A DNA stretch of 64,000 nt from an uncultured Aquimarina sp. (GCA_947498785.1 CANMLS010000001.1:303550-367549), one strand, 5' to 3'. Numbered from the stretch's first letter, positions 1 through 10,014 are shown. Numbers and translations: made by a program. The notes: generated by a model from the letters alone, not told the origin.

Positions 1-891
1 GGTAGCATTTTGCTCTCCCCAGTCCAATTCTTCTATACCAAAATAGGTTGCAATAAGCATAATGGTCTGCACAGCCATACTATACACAAAGAATGCGCTT
101 AGATATCGACGTAGCCTTATATCACTCTTAAGCGCTTTCCATATTATCTTTAACTCTTTAAAGCCATTAAAAACTACAGCTTTGGTTAACACATCTTTCT
201 TATTTCCTTTTGGAAGATAATAATAGGTGTATTGACTAAATCCAATCCACCAAATACCTACCATGGCAAAGGAAATTTTCATGGGCATCCATTCGTTTTT
301 AAAACCAAACCAGTCAAATTTCATTATCATAATTAAATTTATGATTAACAAAATAACACTTCCAATATATCCCAGAGAATACCCTTTGGCACTTATAGCA
401 TCTTGTTGTTCGGGAAAAGCAATATCTGGTAAATAGGAATTATAAAATACTAAGCTTGACCAGAATCCTATTAAAGCCAGAAAGTAACATAACAACCCGA
501 ACCATAAATAATCTGGAGCTTCATTAAGATTAAGATCAAAAAAGAAAAGGCCTATACAAGATAATGCTCCTAAATAACAAAAGAATTTTAAAAAGTTCTT
601 CTTATTCCCCACATAGTCTGCTATACCAGAGAGTAACGGGCTTATAAAAGAAACTACTAAAAAAGCTAAGGCAGTCACATAACTTATTAGGGAATCGTTA
701 TTAAAGTCAAATCCTAAAAATCTTACTGTATCATTTGTGATAACACCATTAACTTTTGTTATGGTCAATGCTCCCCAGAAAATTGGAAAAACTGCAGAAG
801 AAATGGTTAGATTATATACAGAATTAGCCCAATCATAAAAAGCCCAGGCATTCAAAAGTTTCTTATGTCCTTTAGGTAGTATTTTACTCAT
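1..891 (-). CDS. MFS transporter, UMF1/Atg22-like family (3' part outside window)
   Basis: The reading frame starts at ATG 889-891 (MSKILPKGHKKLLNAWAFYD) and stays open for 297 codons to the window edge, so the C-terminus lies outside. The N-terminal motif NAWAFYDWANSVYN followed by hydrophobic segments is typical of UMF1-type major facilitator permeases (Atg22/vacuole effluxer-like), which are inner-membrane proteins. A SGIADYVGNKK loop, the usual MFS loop 2-3 signature position, is visible near residues 89-99. The substrate cannot be told from sequence. Family assignment is fairly sure; function is inference. Confidence 0.85.
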   Translation of the reverse strand, partial: MSKILPKGHKKLLNAWAFYDWANSVYNLTISSAVFPIFWGALTITKVNGVITNDTVRFLGFDFNNDSLISYVTALAFLVVSFISPLLSGIADYVGNKKNFLKFFCYLGALSCIGLFFFDLNLNEAPDYLWFGLLCYFLALIGFWSSLVFYNSYLPDIAFPEQQDAISAKGYSLGYIGSVILLIINLIMIMKFDWFGFKNEWMPMKISFAMVGIWWIGFSQYTYYYLPKGNKKDVLTKAVVFNGFKELKIIWKALKSDIRLRRYLSAFFVYSMAVQTIMLIATYFGIEELDWGEQNAT

Positions 892-977
892 GTAAGTAGT
901 GTGAAATTAAAAATATAAATCCTGTAAGATATTGTAAAATATCCTGCAAGAATTGAGATTGATGAAACTAAACTAAA

Positions 978-1007
978 AAGCTGCTCTGATTTTTCTCAGA
1001 ACAGCTT
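978..1007 (-). terminator. Hairpin terminator behind the M48 protease gene
   Basis: A 12-base inverted repeat with one G-T pair (978-989 and 996-1007) lies 43 bases past the stop of the minus-strand gene. Read on the minus strand the stem is followed by a short T run, as in an intrinsic terminator. Confidence 0.7.
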
Positions 1008-1049
1008 CTAAAATAAGTATAATCTTTTTAAGAATATAAACTTTACAAA

Positions 1050-1868
1050 TTATTTAAAGGTTGTAACTCCAAATTTCTTTGCTTCAGCTTTTGCTCCTGG
1101 AGCCCATGCTGTAAGATTTGCTATACGCGTATCGCTTGATGGATGAGTACTCATAAACTCTGGCGGTGCTTGACCACCACTATTTGCTTTCATACGTTTC
1201 CATAATTCAGCGGCTTCAGTGGGGTTATATCCAGCAATTGCCATTAATAATATTCCTATTTCATCTGCTTCTGTTTCATGACTTCTACTAAAGGGTAGCA
1301 TAACTCCAAATTGAGAGCCAAGTCCGAATGCTGTTCCTACAATTTGTTGTGTCTGTTCATTTTTACCACTTACCGCAACGGCTGTTGCTGCTCCTGCTAC
1401 TTGTTGAATCTGTCCCGCACTCATTCGTTGTTGACCATGATTAGCAAGTGCATGTGCAACTTCATGCCCCATAATAGCTGCAATTCCAGTTTCATTTTTT
1501 GCTATTGGTAAAATCCCTGTATAGAAAACAATCTTTCCCCCTGGCATGCACCATGCATTTACTGTTTTATCATCAACAAGATTATATTCCCATTTATAGT
1601 CCTTAAGATAACCTGCATACCCTCTTGCATTTAAGTATCTTTCTGAAGCCTTAGCTATTTTCTGACCTACTCGTTTAATCATTTCTGCATCAGAAGTTCC
1701 TTTTACAACCTTATTTTCTCCAAGAAATTGGTTATACTGCTGAAAAGCCATTGGCAATATTTGTGAATTTGGTACTAATGCTAATGTTTTTTTACCAGTA
1801 AACGGATTCGTTCCACAAGATATAATTAATAAGATTGCTAATGACCCTAAAATTTTTCTAATTTTCAT
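1050..1868 (-). CDS. M48 family metalloprotease, lipoprotein
   Basis: This is a zinc-dependent peptidase of family M48, probably anchored in the envelope. HEVAH (residues about 135-139) is the HExxH zinc motif, and HETEADEIG further on supplies the third ligand. The N-terminus MKIRKILGSLAILLIISCGT is a lipoprotein signal peptide with cysteine at the lipobox. The start is ATG 1866-1868; a longer frame exists only through a TTG at 1913 and would put 15 residues before the signal peptide, so I reject it. Length (272 aa) fits BepA/LoiP-like stand-alone M48 lipoproteins. The role in outer-membrane protein quality control is inferred from the family. Confidence 0.9.
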   Translation of the reverse strand: MKIRKILGSLAILLIISCGTNPFTGKKTLALVPNSQILPMAFQQYNQFLGENKVVKGTSDAEMIKRVGQKIAKASERYLNARGYAGYLKDYKWEYNLVDDKTVNAWCMPGGKIVFYTGILPIAKNETGIAAIMGHEVAHALANHGQQRMSAGQIQQVAGAATAVAVSGKNEQTQQIVGTAFGLGSQFGVMLPFSRSHETEADEIGILLMAIAGYNPTEAAELWKRMKANSGGQAPPEFMSTHPSSDTRIANLTAWAPGAKAEAKKFGVTTFK

Positions 1869-2456
1869 GATAGATATACTATAATAATTATTTTGTAAGT
1901 TAAAAATAATCAAAAATCTTGGTTAATATAATTCATTTGACCTTTTTGTATCACCTTTTTTTCGATGAAAGTATAATTTTATCGATGATAAGCTTTTTAA
2001 ATTCAATTATTATTATGAAAAGAGATTCCTTTTTGTTTTAGGATGTTATTCCATTTTAAGAAATAATAAATATTTTTATAAGTATGCATAGTAATGAAAT
2101 ATGGAATCAATAATATTATTACCAAATACTTACAAAAAAAAATAATTACCCCAATATTACCTTATTCAAGAAACACTTACTTATTAGGATAAACAAATAT
2201 TAGATAAAAAAGATGGGTTTAAACACTCGTATCTAATGCAGCATATGAGTTACATTATCCAAAATTAATTATAATGCATCTTCTTTCTTTATAAAAACAA
2301 AACGTATTTACTAGAGTCTCTAAGTAAAGAAATACAGGTCTATCATCATCAGTTTTTTTGATGAAACAAGTATTATTTCAAAAGATGAAATTATCCTTCT
2401 TTTGATTCTATTGTTAAATCAAGAGCTTATCAAAACCTCCCTGAGTCTTTAAAACT
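1869..2456. other. Intergenic stretch, nothing recognised
   Basis: About 590 bases, very AT-rich. I found no reading frame with family-like sequence, no strong hairpin and no clear promoter. The only in-frame pieces are under 30 codons and of random composition. Confidence 0.6.
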
Positions 2457-4859
2457 TTAGGCAACAATATGAAGTTCTGTAAAATTCTTTGGAACGATTA
2501 ATACATTCTTTTTTTTATCAAAGCTTATACTTTTTAAAGAAACCACTACATTATCTATTTCTATTTCTTTAATCTTAAAAGGCAAACCAATTAATTCAAA
2601 CTGCATCGTTTCATAATCGGTGACATAAGTACCATCCTTGTGTTGTTGAATAATGATTTCATTTTCTTTACCTGTAAAAGAGAAACTTCTTAAGCTAAAT
2701 CTTCCTTTGGCATAATCATAACCATCCTGAGCATCTTCATACACCTTAGAAATTTCTTTATTTCCTAGCTTATAGTATACGTCAAGTTTTAGTTCTTCGA
2801 TTTTCTTTTCTCCTACATATTGTTGAATTGGGTATCTTGGAATAATAGCTCCTTCTTTTACGAACAATGGTATAATATCTAAATCAGCATCTACCCATTG
2901 CTCCATTCCACCTTTTACATATTCTTTAGTCCAGTAATTATACCAGTTTCCTCTAGGAATATACATTCTTCTTCCTTTTGCGTTTGGTTCGAGTATAGGA
3001 CATACCAAAATCTGATTTCCAAAAATAAATTCATCTGTTCTGTAATGTGTCTGTAAATCTTCCTGATCATAAAGAACTAATGATTTTAGCATTGGAATAC
3101 CTGCTTCTGCATATTCCCAAAACATAGAATATAAATACGGTAGTAACTGATATCGTAGTTCAACATATTTTCTAGTTACGTCTACAACTTCATCTCCAAA
3201 AGTCCACGGTTCTTGATTACCATGATCTCCAGAAGAATGAGTACGACAAAATGGGTGAAAAACCCCTAACTGAATCCATCTTGCATAGAGTTCACCTGTT
3301 GGGTGTTCTGCAAAGCCTCCAATATCACTACCTGTAAAAGACATTCCACTCATGCTCATACGCTGAGCCTGAATATTAGCAATCCATAGATGTTCCCAAG
3401 TTGCGATATTATCTCCTGTCCAGGAAGATGTATAACGTTGTGCTCCAGAATATGCTGACCTGGTAATGATAAAAGGACGTTTTGGATATGCAAAACGCTT
3501 TACTCCCTCATATGTTGCTCTGGCCATCTGAGTTCCATATATATTATGTGCTTTTCTATGACTGCAATAATTACCATCATAACTATGACGCACATCATTG
3601 GGGAATGTTTTACCAGGAACTTCCATTACAGCAGGTTCATTCATATCATTCCAGACCCCTTTTACTCCAATCTCATCGATAATTTCTTTAAATAATCCTG
3701 CCCACCATTCTCTAACTTCTGGTTTTGTAAAGTCGGGGAAATAGCACTCTCCGGGCCATACTTTTCCTCTCATATAAGGGCCATCTGCTCTTTTACAGAA
3801 ATAATCGTTCTCCATTGCTTCCTGATACACACTATATTCATCGTCAATCTTAATTCCGGGATCAATAATGACGACTGTTTTAAATCCATCTTCTGCCAGT
3901 TCGGCTACCATTCTTTTTGGATCAGGAAAATATTCTTTATTCCAAGTAAAACATCTAAAACCTTCCATGTAATCAATATCCAAGTAAATGGCATCACACG
4001 GAATTTGAAGTTTTCTAAATTTACTTGTAATTTCTTTTACATTACTTTCTGGATAATAACTCCATTTACATTGATGATATCCCAATGCCCATAAAGGAGG
4101 TAATTCTGGTTTACCTGTAAGATCTGTATATCGGGTAACTACATCTTGCATATCTGGACCATAAAAGAAGTAATAATTCATTTCTCCTCCTTGTGCCCAA
4201 AAACTGGTTACATTACGTCTTTCTTGACAAAAATCAAAAAAAGTTCTAAAGGTGTTATCAAAAAAGATTCCATATGCTCTTTGTTCATGTAAACCTATAT
4301 AGAAAGGAACACTCTTATATAAAGGGTCTTGATCTTTACCAAAAGCATATTGATCAGTCGCCCAATTCTCTACACGTTTTCCTTTTAGATTAAGATGCAT
4401 TGGTTTATCACCCAAGCCATAGTAACATTCTCCTTGAGGAGCTGATTTACTCATTTTTACAATGTTACCACCAAATTCATAGCTTTGTTCCCAATGAAAA
4501 CCCCAATCATCTTTACAGATTACATTTCCTTTCTTATCACAGATGGTAACATGAATATTAGCTTTGGCAATTCTTATTTCAATTTTTGAAGTTATTATCG
4601 TATATACTTCATCTGTTTCTTCAACCTCAAGTATGCTATATCCTCTGGCTCCTGTTTCACTTATTGCATAGGAAAAATCTTTTTCAAAATTGCTATCGGT
4701 AGCATATCTAAATCGGATTACACTTCCTCGTAGAATCGTAATCTGTAGAATTACACCATTTTCTGTAGTAAAATTTAATTTATCTACATTTTGTGAAAAG
4801 GAAATAATCTTCCCTGGAAACATATTTCCTTTTTGTTCGAGTTCTGTGCTAACAATCAT
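2457..4859 (-). CDS. GH31 alpha-glucosidase
   Basis: An 800-residue glycoside hydrolase of family 31. The signature GVWNDMNEP carries the nucleophile aspartate (about D405), and WTGDNIATWEHL holds the general acid/base (about D483). An N-terminal beta-sandwich precedes the catalytic barrel (roughly 250-600) and C-terminal beta domains follow, the usual GH31 order and length. No signal peptide is visible, so it is probably cytoplasmic. It lies 189 bases behind glgB on the same strand, so it probably acts on alpha-1,4-glucans or maltodextrins from glycogen turnover; that role is inferred from position. Start ATG 4859 is used; an in-frame ATG 12 codons later (MFPGKII) is an alternative. Confidence 0.93.
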   Translation of the reverse strand: MIVSTELEQKGNMFPGKIISFSQNVDKLNFTTENGVILQITILRGSVIRFRYATDSNFEKDFSYAISETGARGYSILEVEETDEVYTIITSKIEIRIAKANIHVTICDKKGNVICKDDWGFHWEQSYEFGGNIVKMSKSAPQGECYYGLGDKPMHLNLKGKRVENWATDQYAFGKDQDPLYKSVPFYIGLHEQRAYGIFFDNTFRTFFDFCQERRNVTSFWAQGGEMNYYFFYGPDMQDVVTRYTDLTGKPELPPLWALGYHQCKWSYYPESNVKEITSKFRKLQIPCDAIYLDIDYMEGFRCFTWNKEYFPDPKRMVAELAEDGFKTVVIIDPGIKIDDEYSVYQEAMENDYFCKRADGPYMRGKVWPGECYFPDFTKPEVREWWAGLFKEIIDEIGVKGVWNDMNEPAVMEVPGKTFPNDVRHSYDGNYCSHRKAHNIYGTQMARATYEGVKRFAYPKRPFIITRSAYSGAQRYTSSWTGDNIATWEHLWIANIQAQRMSMSGMSFTGSDIGGFAEHPTGELYARWIQLGVFHPFCRTHSSGDHGNQEPWTFGDEVVDVTRKYVELRYQLLPYLYSMFWEYAEAGIPMLKSLVLYDQEDLQTHYRTDEFIFGNQILVCPILEPNAKGRRMYIPRGNWYNYWTKEYVKGGMEQWVDADLDIIPLFVKEGAIIPRYPIQQYVGEKKIEELKLDVYYKLGNKEISKVYEDAQDGYDYAKGRFSLRSFSFTGKENEIIIQQHKDGTYVTDYETMQFELIGLPFKIKEIEIDNVVVSLKSISFDKKKNVLIVPKNFTELHIVA

Positions 4860-4875
4860 ATGGATCTGTTTTTCA

Positions 4876-4909
4876 TTAGATGTTGGAATTATAAAAGAAC
4901 AACATCTAA
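4876..4909 (-). promoter_or_regulatory. Inverted repeat in the leader of the GH31 gene
   Basis: A perfect 10-base inverted repeat (TTAGATGTTG at 4876-4885, its complement at 4900-4909, loop 14) sits 17 bases before the GH31 start in the glgB-GH31 gap. There is no T run on the minus strand, so an operator or leader hairpin is more likely than a terminator. Function unknown. Confidence 0.35.
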
Positions 4910-5048
4910 GTTATATTTGGAATCATTTTTACTACTATTTATTAAGAAAAAACTACGAAAACGTTTGAAGTATCTCTTAATTAACATTTGTTTGAAAATC
5001 AACATTTCAAAACTTATATATTAATACTTTTATCTATTCATATTTATA

Positions 5049-6956
5049 CTATTTAATACTAAAAACAACAGCTCCCAACGGTGGGATAGTAATTTCTACA
5101 GAATATGGTCTATAGTGCCAATCTTTCTTTTGAATTACAAGTTTTTTCTTATTAGAAATACCACTTCCTCCATATTTTACATTATCACTATTAAACATTT
5201 CTATTAGTTTTCCTTGCTTAGGCAATCCAATACGGTAATTAGTTCTTGGGACTGGAGTAAAATTACAGGCAATGATAAGTGAATTTTCTTCTTTATTACC
5301 TTTTCGTATATATACAATAGCAGAATTATCATGATCATCATAACTGATCCATTCAAAACCAGAAGCACTAAATTGTTGTTCGTATAATGCCGGAGTCTTT
5401 TTATATAAAATATTTAAATCTGTAATGATGTCTTTTACTCCTTTATGAAAATCATACTGAAGCAAATGCCAATCCAAACTATTCTGAAAATCCCATTCAT
5501 CGTGTTGCCCAAATTCTGCACCCATAAAAAGGAAATTAGTTCCTGGGTGAGTAAACATATAGGTGTATAATAATCTTAGATTAGCAAACCGTTGCCATTC
5601 ATCACCTGGCATTCGACCAAGAATACTACGTTTACCATATACTACTTCATCATGTGACAAAGGCAGCATAAAATTTTCGGTAAAAGCGTAAGTCATACTA
5701 AACGTAAGATCATTTTGATGATGTTTTCTATAGATAGGTTCTTTAGCAAAATATTGCAATGTATCATGCATCCATCCCATCATCCATTTCATACCAAACC
5801 CTAATCCACCAAAATGTATCGGTTTAGAAACCATAGGGTAAGATGTTGATTCTTCGGCAATTGTCTGAACATCAGGAAAACTGCTATATATTTCAGTATT
5901 CAGTTCTTTCATAAATGCAATAGCAGCAAGGTTTTCTCTACCACCATATATGTTAGGCTCCCATTCTCCTTCATTTCTTGAATAATCAAGAAAAAGCATA
6001 GAAGCTACTGCATCTACACGTAATCCATCAGCATGATATTGATCTAACCAAAAAATAGCATTACTAATAAGAAAACTTTTTACCTCATTACGTTCATAAT
6101 TAAAAATCAAACTCTTCCAATCGGGATGATATCCTTTTCTTCTGTCTGGATGTTCATATAGGCAAGTCCCATCAAAAAAACCAAGTCCGTGAGCATCTTC
6201 TGGAAAATGTGATGGTACCCAATCCAAAATAATTCCAATATCATTTTGGTGCAGTTTATCTACAAGTAATTTAAACTCTTCTGGGTAACCAAAACGTGCT
6301 GTAGGAGCAAAATACCCTGTAAGTTGATATCCCCAAGATGGATCATAAGGATATTCCATAATAGGCATAAGTTCTACATGAGTAAACTGCATTTCTTTTA
6401 CATAAGCTACTAATTCGTCAGATAATTCTGTATAAGAAAGAGAACGATTTTCTTCTATTCTTTTCTTCCAAGAGCCCAGATGTACTTCGTAAACAGAATA
6501 GGGAGCATCAATTGCATTATGTTTTTTACGTTTTTTCATCCACTTGGTATCCTTCCAAACATATTCATCATCCCATACCACTGAAGCTGTTTTGGGTGGG
6601 TGTTCACACCTTCTCGCATAAGGATCAGCTTTTTCAGTTATAATATTGTCATGATTAGAATGAATTTTATACTTATAAATGTTTCCTTTTCCAACATCAG
6701 GTATAAAACCTTCCCATATACCTGATTTATCCCATCTTACATTAAGTTTATGCACACTTTCGTCCCAAAAATTAAAATCGCCAATGACAGAAACATATTT
6801 TGCTGTTGGTGCCCAAACAGCAAAATATGTCCCTTCTACTCCATCTACTGTAGTAATATGGGATCCAAATTTTTCGTATAAACGATAATGATTACCTCCT
6901 TTAAAAAGGTTAATATCAAATTCTGAAAAAAAACTCAAAGAAGTTACTCTACTCAT
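5049..6956 (-). CDS. glgB: 1,4-alpha-glucan branching enzyme
   Basis: GlgB makes the alpha-1,6 branches of glycogen. The protein has an N-terminal CBM48-like domain (YFAVWAPTAKYVSVIGDFNFW) and a GH13 barrel with DGLRVDAVASM (nucleophile about D315), IAEEST (acid, about 368-369) and LSHDEVVYGK. Length 635 aa fits the shorter branching enzymes. The frame can be extended two codons to a TTG at 6962, but ATG 6954-6956 (MSRVTSLSF) is the natural start. The gene begins 9 bases behind the glgC stop, so both belong to one transcript. Confidence 0.96.
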   Translation of the reverse strand: MSRVTSLSFFSEFDINLFKGGNHYRLYEKFGSHITTVDGVEGTYFAVWAPTAKYVSVIGDFNFWDESVHKLNVRWDKSGIWEGFIPDVGKGNIYKYKIHSNHDNIITEKADPYARRCEHPPKTASVVWDDEYVWKDTKWMKKRKKHNAIDAPYSVYEVHLGSWKKRIEENRSLSYTELSDELVAYVKEMQFTHVELMPIMEYPYDPSWGYQLTGYFAPTARFGYPEEFKLLVDKLHQNDIGIILDWVPSHFPEDAHGLGFFDGTCLYEHPDRRKGYHPDWKSLIFNYERNEVKSFLISNAIFWLDQYHADGLRVDAVASMLFLDYSRNEGEWEPNIYGGRENLAAIAFMKELNTEIYSSFPDVQTIAEESTSYPMVSKPIHFGGLGFGMKWMMGWMHDTLQYFAKEPIYRKHHQNDLTFSMTYAFTENFMLPLSHDEVVYGKRSILGRMPGDEWQRFANLRLLYTYMFTHPGTNFLFMGAEFGQHDEWDFQNSLDWHLLQYDFHKGVKDIITDLNILYKKTPALYEQQFSASGFEWISYDDHDNSAIVYIRKGNKEENSLIIACNFTPVPRTNYRIGLPKQGKLIEMFNSDNVKYGGSGISNKKKLVIQKKDWHYRPYSVEITIPPLGAVVFSIK

Positions 6957-6965
6957 ATACAAGTA

Positions 6966-8237
6966 TTATAATTTAAAATTATTAGGAATGACACAACGGC
7001 TTTTAATCACTACTACTCCGTCTTTTATTGCGTATGAGTCTTGTTCTGTATTTTCTAAATGTGCCCCCCCTTCTATACTTACATCATTACCAATTCTGGC
7101 TCCTTTGTCTATTATAGTATTTTTAATATAACACCTATCACCTACTCCTATAGGTGGTAATTCATTTTGTTTATCTTCTTCTAATTCATTTATATCCTGA
7201 TATGAATTACTTCCTATCATATAGGTATCTTTTATAACGGTATCTTTTCCGATTCTAGAACGAATGCCAATTACAGAACGTTCTATTTCTTTTGCGTTGA
7301 TAATACAACCTTCTGCTATCATTGATCTATTAAGTAGAGTTCCCGAAATTTTTGAAGGAGGCAAAATACGAGGTCTTGTTAATACGGTACTGCTCTTATT
7401 AAATAAATCAAACTGAGGAATTTCATCTGTTAAATTAATATTGGCTTCAAAAAAAGCTGAAACATTTCCTATATCCGTCCAATATCCTTCATATTGATAT
7501 GCTAATACTTTTTGCTTATCAATCGACTGCGGAATGATTTCCTTTCCAAAATCAATAGTATCAGGGTTTGATAAAATATCAATTAATAATTGTTTATTAA
7601 AGATATAAATTCCCATTGAAGCAAGGTAATTTCTATTTTCTTTTTCCATTTCCTCACTTACTTCAGATTCCCATCCTGGTAACTTATCTGAGGCGGGTTT
7701 TTCGACAAAAGATGTAATAAAACTTTCATCATCTGTTTTAAGAATTCCAAATTCTGTTGCCTCTTTTGCAACAACTGGTATTGTAGCTACAGAGATATCT
7801 GCTCCTTTATCAACATGAGAATCCAGCATTTCATTAAAATCCATCTGATATAGTTGATCTCCCGAAAGGATTAGCGCATATTCGAATTCATGGTTTAACA
7901 AATGATGCATCGATTGCCTTACGGCATCAGCTGTTCCCTGATACCATGTTTTATTATCTGGAGTTTGCTCTGCCGCCAAAATATCAACAAAAGCATCACT
8001 AAAACTACTAAAAACATAAGTGTTCTTGATATGTCTGTTTAATGAAGCAGAATTAAATTGGGTAAGCACAAACATCCTTTTTATATCACAATGGATACAA
8101 TTTGAAATAGGAATATCAACTAATCTATATTTTCCTGCAATAGAAACTGCAGGTTTAGAACGTTGATCAGTAAGAGGAGATAATCGAGTGCCTTGGCCTC
8201 CGCCCAAAATAATAGCAAGAACTTTTTTGTTGATCAT
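6966..8237 (-). CDS. glgC: Glucose-1-phosphate adenylyltransferase
   Basis: GlgC makes ADP-glucose from ATP and glucose-1-phosphate, the committed step of glycogen synthesis. The N-terminus holds the nucleotidyltransferase signature ILGGGQGTRLSPLT with SKPAV just behind. LSGDQLYQMDF and the VEKP motif follow, and the C-terminal third is a left-handed beta-helix with hexapeptide-like repeats (GARIGNDVSIEGG). At 423 aa it matches the family. Its ATG overlaps the glgA TGA by four bases (8234-8237), a typical translationally coupled pair. Confidence 0.97.
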   Translation of the reverse strand: MINKKVLAIILGGGQGTRLSPLTDQRSKPAVSIAGKYRLVDIPISNCIHCDIKRMFVLTQFNSASLNRHIKNTYVFSSFSDAFVDILAAEQTPDNKTWYQGTADAVRQSMHHLLNHEFEYALILSGDQLYQMDFNEMLDSHVDKGADISVATIPVVAKEATEFGILKTDDESFITSFVEKPASDKLPGWESEVSEEMEKENRNYLASMGIYIFNKQLLIDILSNPDTIDFGKEIIPQSIDKQKVLAYQYEGYWTDIGNVSAFFEANINLTDEIPQFDLFNKSSTVLTRPRILPPSKISGTLLNRSMIAEGCIINAKEIERSVIGIRSRIGKDTVIKDTYMIGSNSYQDINELEEDKQNELPPIGVGDRCYIKNTIIDKGARIGNDVSIEGGAHLENTEQDSYAIKDGVVVIKSRCVIPNNFKL

Positions 8238-9649
8238 TTGTATTGTATTAGTGATTCATATATGGTTTTATATTGATTTGCAGATCGATCCCATGAATGA
8301 TCGATCTGCATAATTTTTTTTTGTATTGCTTTATATTTTTTTTGATCCTCATAAAGCATAACTCCTCGTTGTATAGAATAACAGACGTCCCACACCAAAG
8401 CACTATCATGGCAGATTCCAAAACCTCCATCTCCAATATCAACTACAGTATCTTTAAGACCGCCAGTTCTTCTAACAATGGGAATTAGACCATATCGTAA
8501 TGCATACATCTGATTAAGCCCACAAGGCTCTACTCTAGACGGCATTAATAAAAAATCTGCACTTGCGTATATTATATGAGATAGTTTTTCATCATAGCCA
8601 ATAAATGTATTATACGTGCCTTCATATTCATTCCTTAATGATTGTAGTTGTTCCTCGACTTCTGGAATCCCTGAGCCTAAAATCAGAATATTTGCTTCAT
8701 TTTTTTGTAAAACTTCTTTACAAATCTCGGGTAATAAATCTGCACCTTTCTCTCCTACAAGTCTGCCTATAAATGCAAAAAGTGGTTTTTCTATATCCAA
8801 ATTAAAATGATCACAAATCCATTTCTTATTTTCTTTTCTTCCAAAAACAACATTTGTCATTTTATAATTCTTCACCACCATTGGATCCGTTTCTGGATTC
8901 CATGTATTAGTATCAATACCATTAAGAACTCCTGTACACTTTTGATTTTCACTTCGTAATAAATCTTCTAAACCATTGGCTTGTTTCTGAAGTTCTTTCA
9001 TATAATTAGGCGATACTGTTGTTACCTTCCAAGCACACTTAATTCCAGAAGCTAGTGGGTTAATACAGTGATCCCAATCCAAAAGACCAATTTGTGTCTT
9101 ATCAAATGAAGGCAAATACTCTAGTTTATCATATGATAATTGTCCTTGATATTGTGCATTATGAATAGTTAATATGGAAGGTACCCTCCTGAGGGCTTCA
9201 TAAGGTTCTGCATGACTCATTAAAAATGGAATCAGTGCAGTGTGATGATCATGACAATGTACTATATCAGGAATATTTTGAGTTGTAATTATCCAATCAA
9301 GTACTGCCAATTGAAAAGCTATTGACCTTTCTGCTTCATCCATGTAGCCATAGACTTTTTCTCTATCCAATACTCTTGGAATATGAAGTAGTGAAACGTC
9401 AAATCCTAAATTAGAGGAAACGATATTCTGTATTGAATATTGATGAACTTCTTCTCCTAAGTGTATAGTACCGCTATGTACTTTGTTTAATTCTGCTTCT
9501 TGAGTAAATTTATTATCTGGAAAAGGCATTACTACGGTAGCCCTTAGACCAGAATTATTTTGATATTTGGGTAAAGCTCCTACAACATCTGCAAGACCGC
9601 CAACTTTAGCAATAGGATAACATTCGAAACTTGTGTGGAGAATATTCAT
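8234..9649 (-). CDS. glgA: Glycogen (starch) synthase, ADP-glucose type
   Basis: GlgA (GT5) extends alpha-1,4-glucan chains from ADP-glucose. The N-terminal KVGGLADVVGALPK is the ADP-glucose binding motif. HCHDHHTALIP and the C-terminal GT-B motif PSRVEPCGLNQMYALRYG with a following GGLKDTV are present. Length 471 aa is normal. It is first in the minus-strand glgA-glgC-glgB order and overlaps glgC by ATGA, so transcription of the operon probably begins in 9650-10014. Confidence 0.97.
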   Translation of the reverse strand: MNILHTSFECYPIAKVGGLADVVGALPKYQNNSGLRATVVMPFPDNKFTQEAELNKVHSGTIHLGEEVHQYSIQNIVSSNLGFDVSLLHIPRVLDREKVYGYMDEAERSIAFQLAVLDWIITTQNIPDIVHCHDHHTALIPFLMSHAEPYEALRRVPSILTIHNAQYQGQLSYDKLEYLPSFDKTQIGLLDWDHCINPLASGIKCAWKVTTVSPNYMKELQKQANGLEDLLRSENQKCTGVLNGIDTNTWNPETDPMVVKNYKMTNVVFGRKENKKWICDHFNLDIEKPLFAFIGRLVGEKGADLLPEICKEVLQKNEANILILGSGIPEVEEQLQSLRNEYEGTYNTFIGYDEKLSHIIYASADFLLMPSRVEPCGLNQMYALRYGLIPIVRRTGGLKDTVVDIGDGGFGICHDSALVWDVCYSIQRGVMLYEDQKKYKAIQKKIMQIDHSWDRSANQYKTIYESLIQYK

Positions 9650-9732
9650 GAATAAAATAAGCCTTTTTTAACTTTCTACCTCATTTTTAAAATCTGTTAA
9701 AGCTATAAAAAAGCGGGTAGAATTCCCCTATC

Positions 9733-9759
9733 ATTATCCCAAAAAGAAGGAGGGATAAT
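9733..9759. promoter_or_regulatory. Inverted repeat 84 bases before glgA
   Basis: ATTATCCC (9733-9740) and GGGATAAT (9752-9759) form a perfect 8-base inverted repeat with an 11-base loop. It lies in the expected leader or promoter zone of glgA and could be an operator, or a hairpin in the leader. No family-specific motif is recognised. Confidence 0.3.
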
Positions 9760-9883
9760 AATTATTTAATAAAAAAATAACTAAAAAAATTCAGATTTAT
9801 CATTAAGGAAGCCTAAATGACACAAAAACAACTGAAATCAAAAAAAGAACTCAAGCTTACTTTTTAAACAACATTAATAAATC

Positions 9884-9991
9884 ATGATAGCTACATATCT
9901 ATTAAAAGAGAAGAATCATAAAGAATATAACAACCGTAGATTTTTTGATAATCAAGTGGTAAGCTATATTGCTAAAACCTTGATTCGGTAA
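9884..9991 (+). CDS. Possible small protein, 35 residues
   Basis: An ATG-initiated frame encodes a basic 35-residue peptide beginning MIATYLLKEKNHKEYNNRR. It is on the plus strand between two minus-strand genes. The amino-acid mix (Lys, Arg, Tyr, Asn) is more protein-like than nearby random frames, but there is no family match, no signal peptide and no clear promoter. It may be spurious or the end of a decayed gene. Confidence 0.2.
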   Translation: MIATYLLKEKNHKEYNNRRFFDNQVVSYIAKTLIR

Positions 9992-10014
9992 ATTTTAATA
10001 ATTTATACAACAAT

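Larger units (their letters stand above)
9650..10014. other. Upstream region of the glycogen operon
   Basis: 365 bases between glgA and the AlkD-like gene, both on the minus strand. It must hold the glg promoter but I cannot point to a convincing -33/-7 pair. It contains an inverted repeat at 9733-9759 and a small plus-strand ORF (9884-9991), both listed separately. Confidence 0.6.

Noticed and set aside
1869..1913. TTG start 15 codons upstream of the M48 ATG
   Set aside because: It would put a hydrophilic tail before the lipoprotein signal peptide.
4690..5024. Plus-strand frames opposite the GH31 start and in the glgB-GH31 gap
   Set aside because: Shadow of the GH31 gene followed by low-complexity AT-rich codons.
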